A stretch of DNA of 64,000 nucleotides, taken from contig NZ_SHLX01000020.1 in assembly GCF_004764705.1 (NCBI RefSeq), positions 99,987-163,986 of the forward strand, written 5' to 3'. This DNA is from Paenibacillus cymbidii (lineage in GTDB: Bacteria > Bacillota > Bacilli > Paenibacillales > NBRC-103111). Positions 1-7,815 of this stretch are shown here, piece after piece. Below the pieces are notes generated by a model. It was not told the DNA's origin, did no database searches, and saw only the letters and a program-made list of their open reading frames with translations. The stretch's first letter is position 1, and the number at the start of each line of letters is the position of its first letter. The position numbers were made by a program, and so were the translations under genes.

Positions 1-2
1 AA

Positions 3-1850
3 GGTTACCGGAGCGGCGATCCGCATTATCACGGCCAGGCACGGCAAGAAACGACGGCATATTTCCGCCATTTGATTCGAACGGAAGGCACTCCTGACTT
101 GTTAGCCGCCTTGCTGCACCTATCGGTCGCCCGGCAGCCGGACGAAACGCTCGCCAAGCTGTTGACGGAAACCATCAACCCTGCCTTGACCCTTGCACAA
201 TTGGCATGGGAAGGATGGTTTTTGTTCCCTGCGCGTCATCAACCGGGCCAGTTCCAATTTCATCCGATGTTCGCGGATTTTTTGCAACGGGAATTACGGG
301 AATCGTCCGGAGAGACTTACTCGGCATTGATGTGGAAATGCGCGATTCATATGGAGGAGACAGGGCAAATCTTCAAGGCGATCGAGCACTTGCAGGACGG
401 AGGCTATCGGAGGCAGGCAGCCGATCTGCTGTTTAAGTACGCGGCTGAACTGATGAGGGACAGCAATCTGAAGCTTCAGCTCGAACGATTTACGGAAGCC
501 GAATTGACGGAGCGTCCGGGACTTGCCGTCATGTACGCCAATAAACTGATTCACGCGCGCAGGATCAATGCCGCCGAACATGTCGTCAATTTGCTGAACG
601 AAGTAGTAGCAGAAGATCCGGATATCCTATTTCCCCCTACCGGTGAACGACTGAACGGTTACTTGGCGTCCCTTCGATCCATGATCCACTTTTCCAGAAG
701 AGAGACCGATCTTGGTCTGAAGTATATGATCCGGGCGGCGGATGAACTTGGCGGTCCCGGCAAACTGCATCGTCACGCGCTCTATTTCCATCCGCATACC
801 GCCTCTCTGCTCAGAGGAAAATACGGGCATTACGGGGTACTCCAATCCGCTCGGGTCACGTGCGAATATTGCATTCCGCGTTGGGGGCGGCAAGATACGG
901 CCTTCGCCGTCATGTTGGTCTGTATGGGAGAATGCTGCTACGAAGAGGGAATGCTGATGCAAGCGGAGGAGCATCTGCGGGCAGGCTTGCAGCTTGGTTT
1001 GGATTTGAACAAACCGGGCTTGTTCGTTCCCGCCTATCTGGCATGGGCGCAGCTGAAATACAGCAAAGGCGAGAAGGAAGCGGCATGGGCTGCGCTTCGT
1101 GAGGCGCGGAACCAATTGATTCCGCTCCAACTCGGAGAAGGTCTTGCGGTTGTCGATGCGTGCGAAGCCAAGCTGAGGATCGAAGAACAAGATATCCGTC
1201 ATGTAAGACAATGGATGAAAACGGCTTCCATCCGCTCGCTTCCTTCCGTTCCGCCGGATCGGATGTTCGAAGCGTTCGTCTTGCTGCGGGCGTACTTATT
1301 TATCGGGAAAACGTCCGAAGCGTTAACGCTCGGGGAAACGCTCCTTCACGCTTCCTTGCTGGTCAACCATCCGAAAGATTTAATCGAAGCGCATCTCTTG
1401 TTGGCGCGAATCCACCGCATGCAAGGGGAAGAGGAACGGGCGTTGGAGAAACTGAACCGCGCCTTGTCGGAAGCACATGCGCAGGGATATGTCCAGATGA
1501 TAAACGACGAAGGATCGGCATTGACCGACCTGCTTCTTGACCATAACAAGCGCAATCGACAACAGAACAATCGGGAACTGGATGCGTTTGCCTCCACGCT
1601 GCTCCAAAAGATGCGGATTCCCAAAGAAGGCAAAGAGAGAACGGCGAACGCTGCACTCACAGCCATCCTTACGCGACAAGAGCAGCGCGTGTTTCAGTTG
1701 CTTATTGAAGGAGCCTCCAATCGAACGATTGCAGACGTGTTAGCCATAACAACCGAAACCGCAAAAAAGCATTGCAGGCATGTGTATCGCAAGCTGGGCG
1801 TTGCGAATCGGAAGCAGGCCATTGAACAATATGCACGGCTGAATAACTAA
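3..1850 (+). CDS. MalT/LuxR-type transcriptional regulator, C-terminal part (5' end outside window)
   Basis: The frame is open from the first bases of the window, so the gene starts upstream and its N-terminal half is missing. What remains is a long alpha-helical, TPR-like middle region rich in Leu/Ala pairs. A C-terminal LuxR-type helix-turn-helix follows (about the last 60 residues, from LTRQEQRVFQLLIEGASN to the end). This architecture matches the large MalT/STAND regulators, whose N-terminal NTPase would lie outside the window. The helix-turn-helix implies DNA binding; the inducer is unknown. A TTG at 72 could start translation but lacks context and is probably internal. About 200 bp without a gene separate it from the next gene on the same strand. 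I am confident in the family, not in the target genes. Confidence 0.85.
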   Translation, partial: GYRSGDPHYHGQARQETTAYFRHLIRTEGTPDLLAALLHLSVARQPDETLAKLLTETINPALTLAQLAWEGWFLFPARHQPGQFQFHPMFADFLQRELRESSGETYSALMWKCAIHMEETGQIFKAIEHLQDGGYRRQAADLLFKYAAELMRDSNLKLQLERFTEAELTERPGLAVMYANKLIHARRINAAEHVVNLLNEVVAEDPDILFPPTGERLNGYLASLRSMIHFSRRETDLGLKYMIRAADELGGPGKLHRHALYFHPHTASLLRGKYGHYGVLQSARVTCEYCIPRWGRQDTAFAVMLVCMGECCYEEGMLMQAEEHLRAGLQLGLDLNKPGLFVPAYLAWAQLKYSKGEKEAAWAALREARNQLIPLQLGEGLAVVDACEAKLRIEEQDIRHVRQWMKTASIRSLPSVPPDRMFEAFVLLRAYLFIGKTSEALTLGETLLHASLLVNHPKDLIEAHLLLARIHRMQGEEERALEKLNRALSEAHAQGYVQMINDEGSALTDLLLDHNKRNRQQNNRELDAFASTLLQKMRIPKEGKERTANAALTAILTRQEQRVFQLLIEGASNRTIADVLAITTETAKKHCRHVYRKLGVANRKQAIEQYARLNN

Positions 1851-2007
1851 AATTCGTTCGCTCAATCGCCGCATGTTCGTTCGCTGCTGCTGTCAACAAC
1901 TGCTGCTTACCTGTATATTGACGGTGCCCCGATCGTTCATAATCAAAAGTGGGTATAATCGGTCCACGTCCATGCCGCCACCATATCGATAATAGCGTGC
2001 GTTATGC

Positions 2008-2037
2008 TATAATCAACGAAGGTGATAATGATTCTCA
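2008..2037 (+). promoter_or_regulatory. Promoter -10 with overlapping downstream Fur box
   Basis: A perfect -10 TATAAT is at 2008-2013. TGATAATGATTCTCA at 2023-2037 matches the 7-1-7 Fur consensus TGATAATNATTATCA at all but one position. The box covers the expected start of transcription, so iron-loaded Fur would block the downstream AraC-type gene. The -35 region is weak. Ribosome site AAGGAG lies at 2045-2050. Confidence 0.75.
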
Positions 2038-2058
2038 TCGAGGCAAGGAGACAGAACG

Positions 2059-3213
2059 ATGCAGCTCGCAATGGAAAAACCGGCCGATAAAATAGAAAAA
2101 TCGATCCGCTACATGGAGGAGCATCTGGACAAGCCGATCACGCGGGAGAAGCTCGCTTCCATCGCCGAATTGCATCCGGAGCATTATTCACGCATGTTCC
2201 GCAAGTGCAAAGGCATGAGTCCAAGCGAATGGCTGACGAACGCGCGCATGGAGAAAGCGAAGACGCTGCTGGCGCAGGCGAATGCTTCGATTCTCGACGT
2301 TGCACGCAAAGTCGGCTTCCCCGACCCGTACCATTTCAGCCGCCGTTTCAAACAAACTGTCGGCGTCGCTCCCTCCCATTATACCGATCGCCCCTCATCG
2401 AGGACGATCGCCATCGACTGTCTGGGTCATTGCCTCGCGCTGGGCGTCGTTCCGTACGCAGCTAATGCCGCTTGCGCCGATTTTGCCGGCAGCGAGGGTA
2501 CCGGCGGCACGCCGCACATGATCCACGAGGCCGACGGGCAGCACGCCATGATGAACCGTCTTCTCGCGTTGCAGCCCGATCAGGTTATTTCGCCGCGCAA
2601 AGATTGGAATCGTACGCTCAAGTCCATCGCGAACGTATGCGAATTTCAAATGTTTGACGAACCGATCTACGAACAGTTTCCCCGTATCGCCGCGTTCCTG
2701 AACAAGGAGCGGGAGGCGGCGGTTTGGATCGAGCAATATGAAGCAAGACGCGATCAACTTCGTCAGCAAGTCAAAGCGGCAATCGGACGGGAAAGGGTCG
2801 CCGTCATCCGCATCCGCGAAGGACTGTTGCAAATGTACGGAATTCAAACTATCGGGTACCCGTTGTACCGCTCGCTCCAGGTAACCCCGCCGGAACGAAT
2901 CGCCATGACCGGCTGGTGCAATGGCACGTTCCATTCCAGTGTCATCACGCTGGAGGAGCTTCCCTACTATGCGGCGGAGCATCTGTTCGTCGTACTCGGC
3001 ACGGAAGCGGACAAGCAGCTGTGGCTCCAAATCGCCGACACCGGCATATGGCGGTCGTTTCCTGCCGTCCTGTCTGGCAATGTGTACCCGATCGAGGCGA
3101 AGCAATGGCTGCCGTTCGATCCACTCTCCATCGCAAGGCAAATGGAGCAAGCGGCGCGGCTGCTCACCGCAAGAAACGACAGACATCACAAATATCCATC
3201 ACAGATGCAATGA
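2059..3213 (+). CDS. AraC-family regulator fused to a siderophore-binding (Peripla_BP_2) domain, Btr-like
   Basis: This 384-residue protein has an N-terminal AraC double helix-turn-helix (about residues 10-110, with the typical FPDPYHFSRRFKQTVG segment). A domain resembling the ferric-siderophore binding proteins FhuD/BtuF follows (about residues 115-375). The layout is that of Bacillus Btr, which senses bacillibactin in the cytoplasm and activates its uptake genes. No signal peptide is present, which fits an intracellular sensor. The ATG is preceded by AAGGAG at a spacing of 8. A Fur box overlaps its promoter and another precedes the next gene, a binding lipoprotein. I infer activation of siderophore uptake under iron limitation; the actual siderophore is not known. 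Confidence 0.9.
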   Translation: MQLAMEKPADKIEKSIRYMEEHLDKPITREKLASIAELHPEHYSRMFRKCKGMSPSEWLTNARMEKAKTLLAQANASILDVARKVGFPDPYHFSRRFKQTVGVAPSHYTDRPSSRTIAIDCLGHCLALGVVPYAANAACADFAGSEGTGGTPHMIHEADGQHAMMNRLLALQPDQVISPRKDWNRTLKSIANVCEFQMFDEPIYEQFPRIAAFLNKEREAAVWIEQYEARRDQLRQQVKAAIGRERVAVIRIREGLLQMYGIQTIGYPLYRSLQVTPPERIAMTGWCNGTFHSSVITLEELPYYAAEHLFVVLGTEADKQLWLQIADTGIWRSFPAVLSGNVYPIEAKQWLPFDPLSIARQMEQAARLLTARNDRHHKYPSQMQ

Positions 3214-3244
3214 GCGTCCATGGATTACCTGCCGCGATCCACGC

Positions 3245-3277
3245 TACAATACGTACTGAGAATAAGAATCATTTTCG
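3245..3277 (+). promoter_or_regulatory. -10 element and Fur box before the siderophore-binding lipoprotein gene
   Basis: TACAAT at 3245-3250 is a plausible -10. The 21-mer at 3257-3277, beginning TGAGAAT and ending ATCATTTTCG, matches the extended Fur box (TGATAAT repeats) at most positions. This suggests iron repression independent of the upstream gene. Confidence 0.7.
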
Positions 3278-3291
3278 CAATGGAGGTCATG

Positions 3292-4269
3292 ATGTTGGTT
3301 GTCAACAAGATTCGCCTGCCGTTTATCGCCCTCGCCGTCGTTATGAGTCTGCTGCTCGCCGCCTGCGGCAGTTCCGGCAAGAACAGCGCTTCGCCGTCGC
3401 CCGAGGCAAGCAAGTTGCCGGCCACGAGAACCGTCGTCGACGACCTGAAGCGCGAAGTTGTCATTCCGACGTCGCCCAAACGAATCGTCGCCGGCGAATT
3501 CGCTCAAGAATTGCTGGCGCTTGGCGTAACGCCGATCGGTTCGGGGGAGAACGGATTCAAGGTTGTCTTCACAGAAGCGCAAATGAAAGGCGTCGAACGG
3601 ATCGGCGATCCGCCGAGTCCGGAGAAAATATTGGAACTGAAGCCGGATCTCGTCATCGCCTCCACGGTGTTTCTCGACATCTACAAGACACAGATGGAGA
3701 ACATCGCCAAAATTGCGCCGGTTTACTACATTTCGTTCGACCAAGATCCGATCAACGACATCTTCTCGAAAGTCGCCGATCTGGTCGGCAAGCAGCAGGA
3801 AGCCCGCGACTGGATCGCAAGCTACAACAAGGAAACGACAGCGGCGCGGGAGCAAGTGAAGACGGCGCTCGGCAATCAAACCGTCTCTATCTTCCGCGTG
3901 GAGAAAGGCCGTCTGCGCATTTACCTGAACCGCAACTTCGCCGGCTACATGCTGAACACCGGCCTGCAGGTCAAGGCGCCCGATGCGGTCGCAGCCGAAA
4001 TCGCCAAAAACAAAAACGGATCCGCCATCGCCATTTCCATGGAGCAGCTGCCCCAGTTCGCCGGCGATCACCTGTTCCTGATCGTCCGCGGCGAAGGAGC
4101 GGACAAAACGGCATATGACGAAATTGCGCAATCCGCATTCTGGAAAAACTTGCCCGCCGTCAAAAACGGCAACGTCCATCTGCTCGACACGGACAAATAT
4201 TACGGTTCCGATGTCGTCACGATTCGCGAAACGATGAAGGAAGCCGTCAGGATGCTTACCGGCAAATAA
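3292..4269 (+). CDS. Iron-siderophore ABC transporter substrate-binding lipoprotein
   Basis: The protein starts with a lipoprotein signal peptide ending in the lipobox LLAAC. A Ser/Asn linker and a Peripla_BP_2 fold follow (KRIVAGEF, then LKPDLVIAS, then VYYISFDQD near the middle). It should bind a ferric siderophore on the outer face of the membrane. GGAGG at 3282-3286 favours ATG 3292 over upstream codons. Its binding domain resembles the C-terminal domain of the AraC fusion next to it. No permease or ATPase gene follows: a terminator comes directly after, so it must use permease/ATPase components encoded elsewhere. Regulation is most likely by Fur and the adjacent regulator. Confidence 0.9.
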   Translation: MLVVNKIRLPFIALAVVMSLLLAACGSSGKNSASPSPEASKLPATRTVVDDLKREVVIPTSPKRIVAGEFAQELLALGVTPIGSGENGFKVVFTEAQMKGVERIGDPPSPEKILELKPDLVIASTVFLDIYKTQMENIAKIAPVYYISFDQDPINDIFSKVADLVGKQQEARDWIASYNKETTAAREQVKTALGNQTVSIFRVEKGRLRIYLNRNFAGYMLNTGLQVKAPDAVAAEIAKNKNGSAIAISMEQLPQFAGDHLFLIVRGEGADKTAYDEIAQSAFWKNLPAVKNGNVHLLDTDKYYGSDVVTIRETMKEAVRMLTGK

Positions 4270-4313
4270 GACGCCATTTGAATCCATCGTGTAAAATAGG
4301 CTGCACAGCGACA

Positions 4314-4346
4314 AAACAGGCCTTCCCATCGGAACGGCCTGTTTTT
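4314..4346 (+). terminator. Rho-independent terminator after the siderophore-binding gene
   Basis: The inverted repeat AAACAGGCC (4314-4322) and GGCCTGTTT (4336-4344) is followed by a T-rich run. It lies 45 bp after the stop codon at 4269. Confidence 0.85.
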
Positions 4347-4378
4347 ATTTTCACAGCTCGTCCATTGATCGGCCGCGA

Positions 4379-4500
4379 TTAAATCAAGTACCCCTTAGCC
4401 ACGCATACGTTGAACCGATAAGGTTCTCCTTGTGCAGGCCAAGGGGCGTTAGTATTTCAACTCCCAGTTCTCAAATCCGTCGGAGTAATCCTATTTAATT
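4379..4500 (-). pseudogene. Possible C-terminal remnant of a lost gene
   Basis: Between the terminator and the sialidase-like gene, the minus strand has two short protein-like stretches in different frames. DYSDGFENWELKY ends in a stop near 4450, and WPAQGEPYRFNVCVAKGYLI ends at 4379. The second ends in a plausible natural C-terminus. There is no start codon or ribosome site. I read this as the decayed 3' end of a gene of the carbohydrate locus, but the stretches are short and could be chance. Confidence 0.3.
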
Positions 4501-4518
4501 TCAACCTGCTAACCTTCG

Positions 4519-5661
4519 TTAATCGATCACCCGAAGCTTGATCCAGCGGATATTGCCTACTCCTTCTTCCACCGCCCAGAAACTGACGAAAATAAGGCCG
4601 GCATCGATACGGATCAGCGAGGGGGCGCCAAACCGAAGCGCTATGAAATCAGCCGCCATGTTGCCGGAATTGGAAGTCAACCCGGCTTGGCCGCTCCCCC
4701 ATAGCGGACGCTCGGATTCGTTCACCCATTCGTCACCCGCAATTCGGGACAGATTGGCCCACAGTCCGGGCACATCCGTGCGGCGGTAAACCGTCAGCAC
4801 TTGCCCCGGCGATATTTCCATGAAATTCAGCGTCTGTCCCTGCAGCCCGCATGATCGTGGCTCCGTGAACGTACTATCGATACTCTTTCCGCGGGTAATG
4901 GCGTAGTGGTTGTCCCGGTCCTTCCCCGCTTGCCTATCGTATACCCAGGCAGCAGCCAAAATTCTGCCGTCGGACAACTCGACCATCTTGGACTCCCAGA
5001 AAATATCGACATCCCTTTCATCCGCCATTACATCCGTATATGCCGGCCAGGATCTCCCCTGATCCTCTGATCGAAAGGCAACCATTTTCATTCCGTTGGG
5101 GCAATAGCCGTCAAAGCCTTTCCAGGTGGAAGTAGGCAAAATCCAGGTACCGCTACGCAGCGGCACGATCGGCGAAGTCATCTCGAAAGCCGGCCCGACC
5201 AGCGGCGGCTCGATCGACTGCGGCTCGCTCCATGTACGCCCTTCGTCGGACGACCGGAACAACAGCTGCTCGACTTCGACAAAGCCGAGATTCCCGGGGT
5301 TAACGAATCCGCAATCTTTCCTGGATCGATTGTGGCGAATTACATAGGCGATCACTTCACCGTGTGCTCCATGGGACAACCGGCACGTATCCGATGTGAC
5401 TCGGTCCGCTGTGCCGGGATACAACCGGCCCTCATGCTCCCACGTAACTCCTTGATCCCTGGAGCGAGACAATTCCGTGTGCAGGTCGGCGGCTTCAAAC
5501 GCTTGCCCTACCGTAAATGATGCGAGCAAGTCGCCGCCGGCCAATTGAATCACCGACGGAAAATAGGCATGGCGAGAGTAAACATACGGTAGCGGATTGC
5601 GGTAAATGATACCGGTATCGACGATCTCAAGATTGGCAATTGATTGGGAGAGCGCAGACAT
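4519..5661 (-). CDS. BNR/Asp-box sialidase-superfamily protein
   Basis: This 380-residue protein has at least three Asp-box motifs (SxDxGxTW type: SRSRDQGVTW, RSSDEGRTW, RSEDQGRSW), the mark of six-bladed sialidase propellers. No signal peptide is visible, so it probably acts in the cytoplasm on an imported glycoside, or it is a sugar-binding propeller rather than a true sialidase. The ATG follows AAGGGG. It is the last intact gene of the minus-strand carbohydrate locus, about 100 bp after the isomerase gene. Substrate and catalytic activity are not shown by the sequence; the catalytic Arg triad of true sialidases was not verified. Confidence 0.8.
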   Translation of the reverse strand: MSALSQSIANLEIVDTGIIYRNPLPYVYSRHAYFPSVIQLAGGDLLASFTVGQAFEAADLHTELSRSRDQGVTWEHEGRLYPGTADRVTSDTCRLSHGAHGEVIAYVIRHNRSRKDCGFVNPGNLGFVEVEQLLFRSSDEGRTWSEPQSIEPPLVGPAFEMTSPIVPLRSGTWILPTSTWKGFDGYCPNGMKMVAFRSEDQGRSWPAYTDVMADERDVDIFWESKMVELSDGRILAAAWVYDRQAGKDRDNHYAITRGKSIDSTFTEPRSCGLQGQTLNFMEISPGQVLTVYRRTDVPGLWANLSRIAGDEWVNESERPLWGSGQAGLTSNSGNMAADFIALRFGAPSLIRIDAGLIFVSFWAVEEGVGNIRWIKLRVID

Positions 5662-5765
5662 TCGAATCCCCTTTCATTCATGCATTTATCATTCAACTCG
5701 TTAATCATGTTAATGTTCCGTTCTGTTCAAACTTGTCGGTGGCCGGGTCCCATGTTCCCTTCGCG

Positions 5766-6629
5766 CTACACTTCTTGCCAGATGCGACGCACGTTGTCCA
5801 ATCCTGTTCTCGTGCCGTATGTGCACGATTCGAGCCCCTCGAATTCGACGGAAATATAGCCGTCGTAACCCGCGCGCTTGATCGCACGCAGCACTTCCCG
5901 CATGTCGATGTCCCCGTGCCCGACGACCGCTCCGCGCAAATAGTTGCCGCTTGCCGTCGTCATCCAACCGTCGCCCGGATTGCGATCGGCAGGCCGAACA
6001 TAAAAATCTTTTACATGCACCATCGAAGCGATCGCGGTGTTGCGCTTCACGGCTGCGACAGGATCTTCGTCGACGGAAAGGAAGTTTCCGACGTCAAGCG
6101 TCGTCCGATAGTTCGGGCGGTCCACCGCTTGAACGAGCGCTTGTACGCGATCGCTTGCTTGTACATAATAGCCGTGGTTTTCCACGCTTGTCGTGATGCC
6201 GAGTGGGGCCGCATAGTCGGCCACCTGCCGACAAGCGGATGCCACGATCGGCAAATCAGCGATAAAGTTCGTGATCGTCGCTTCGCCGATCGGACGCGTA
6301 GCGACATCGTGGCGCATCCGCTTGACGCCGAGCGCGGCGGCGATGTCGACTTGCCGCTTGACGCGGGCGACTTCCGCCGCAACGCCCGCTTCGCCCGGCT
6401 GGATGAAATTGGCGGCAATCGTGTAATTGGAAATGTCAATCCCTGTCTCCTGGACCTTTCGGCGGATCGCCTCCAGCAAATGCGGGTTATCGTCAAGGGT
6501 AAACCCGATCGGGCATATCTCCAGGTGTTCCCCACCATTGTCGGCCACCCATTGCACCACGTCGACAATCGTCATTTCTCCGGCTTGGATCGCTTTGCTC
6601 AAGCTATACGAGCTAATCCCCAGTTTCAT
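5766..6629 (-). CDS. Sugar phosphate isomerase/epimerase-family TIM barrel protein
   Basis: The 287-residue sequence begins MKLGISSYSLSKAI and carries the AP-endonuclease-2-type TIM-barrel pattern: SVENHGYY, TLDVGNFL, MVHVKDF and YISVEFEG. The Glu, Asp, His and Glu in these segments are the usual metal ligands of the family. Members act as ketose epimerases, inosose dehydratases or hydroxypyruvate isomerases. It lies 44 bp downstream of the oxidoreductase gene, a very common pairing in catabolism of inositol-like or uncommon sugars. GGGGAG precedes the ATG. The exact reaction cannot be read from the sequence. Confidence 0.85.
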   Translation of the reverse strand: MKLGISSYSLSKAIQAGEMTIVDVVQWVADNGGEHLEICPIGFTLDDNPHLLEAIRRKVQETGIDISNYTIAANFIQPGEAGVAAEVARVKRQVDIAAALGVKRMRHDVATRPIGEATITNFIADLPIVASACRQVADYAAPLGITTSVENHGYYVQASDRVQALVQAVDRPNYRTTLDVGNFLSVDEDPVAAVKRNTAIASMVHVKDFYVRPADRNPGDGWMTTASGNYLRGAVVGHGDIDMREVLRAIKRAGYDGYISVEFEGLESCTYGTRTGLDNVRRIWQEV

Positions 6630-6673
6630 CCTGCTTCTCCCCGTCTCTATTGTTGGTCAATGTCCCGCTCGTG

Positions 6674-7726
6674 TCAGACGACTGTTACCGCGTCGTTTGC
6701 CTCCGACGACCGGCGAATCGCGTCGAGCATTTTGACGATTTCGCAGCCTTGCGACGCATCGGACAACGGCTGCTTCCGCGTCAGGACGCATTCGACAAAA
6801 TGGGCGATTTCGTCTTTGTAGTGGTCGTTCTTTGTCACCGACAGCCGGGAATCGACCGGTATACGATTGGATTCCTTGAACAAGGTAAGCGGCTCCAAGC
6901 TGGCGCCGCCCTTCGTCCCGAACAACTCGATCTTCATCGCGTCGTCCTGATTGCCGTTGACCGCCCAGCTTGCTTCGAGAGTCAATGCCGCCCCGTTATC
7001 GAACGTGATATAAGCTGTCCCCAAATCCTCGACGTCGTAGACCGGCTGCAGCTTGTTGTCGCTCGACCGGGCTTCATAGCTGCCCGTATCCTTAGTGGCA
7101 TAGGGCGCAATGCGCCGGAACAGCTTGCCCATCGCCTTGTCCGGCTGCGGCATCCCCATCATCCACCACACCGCGTCCAGCGCATGAACACCGATGTCCA
7201 TCATCGGCCCGCCGCCCGACAGCTGCATGGACGTAAACCAGCCGAGCGGCACCCCGCGTCTGCGTAAAATGCGCGCCTTGGCGAAATAAATGTCGCCGAG
7301 CTCGCCGGACGCGGCAACGCTCTGCAAGACGCGGCAATCGTCGCGGTAACGTCTGCTCATGCCGACCATGACGATCCGGTCGGATGCGGCCGCGGCCCGT
7401 TGTAGCAATTCGGCGTCTTCCACCGTCGTCGTCATCGGCTTCTCGACAAGTACATCCAATCCAGCCGCGATCGCTTGCAGCGACAAGCGCACATGGCTCT
7501 CGTTGAACGTGCAGATGCTGACCGCGTCCAAATCCGCATCGGCGTACATCTGTTCCGCGCTGGCATAAGCTTGGCAAGCATACTGTTGCGCAGTTTGCTG
7601 CGCTCTGTCATAATCCTGGTCCGCAACCGCCACGAGCTCGACGAACGGATGTTGCGCGTAATGAGGCAGATGGAAAAGATGAGCGATCGCCCCGATCCCG
7701 ACGACGCCGATTTTTTTTTCATCCAA
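6674..7726 (-). CDS. Gfo/Idh/MocA-family oxidoreductase
   Basis: This is a 350-residue NAD(P)-dependent sugar dehydrogenase-type protein. The N-terminal Rossmann motif is GVVGIGAIAHLFH, and the EKPMTTT segment carries the conserved Lys of the family. A C-terminal alpha/beta domain contains GGGPMMDIGVHALD. The start is a TTG at 7726 with AAGGAG five bases upstream. The nearby ATG is out of frame, inside an A-rich run. It sits between the large secreted glycosidase gene and the isomerase gene on the same strand. I infer oxidation of an imported sugar or cyclitol, with the isomerase acting next. Confidence 0.9.
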   Translation of the reverse strand: MDEKKIGVVGIGAIAHLFHLPHYAQHPFVELVAVADQDYDRAQQTAQQYACQAYASAEQMYADADLDAVSICTFNESHVRLSLQAIAAGLDVLVEKPMTTTVEDAELLQRAAAASDRIVMVGMSRRYRDDCRVLQSVAASGELGDIYFAKARILRRRGVPLGWFTSMQLSGGGPMMDIGVHALDAVWWMMGMPQPDKAMGKLFRRIAPYATKDTGSYEARSSDNKLQPVYDVEDLGTAYITFDNGAALTLEASWAVNGNQDDAMKIELFGTKGGASLEPLTLFKESNRIPVDSRLSVTKNDHYKDEIAHFVECVLTRKQPLSDASQGCEIVKMLDAIRRSSEANDAVTVV

Positions 7727-7815
7727 AGCCGCTCCTTAAGTATAGTTGCGCCGGGTCCGAACGAACTGCCGAGGCGGCCCTTTCGCGTGAACCCGGCCGA
7801 TGCTGTCGCCAAGCG

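Noticed and set aside
2395..4329. Long minus-strand open frames opposite the AraC-siderophore and lipoprotein genes
   Set aside because: They are antisense to genes with clear domains, ribosome sites and Fur boxes, and their translations look like GC-rich noise.
5640..6821. 393-codon plus-strand frame opposite the isomerase gene
   Set aside because: Antisense to a conserved TIM-barrel gene; composition atypical of a protein.
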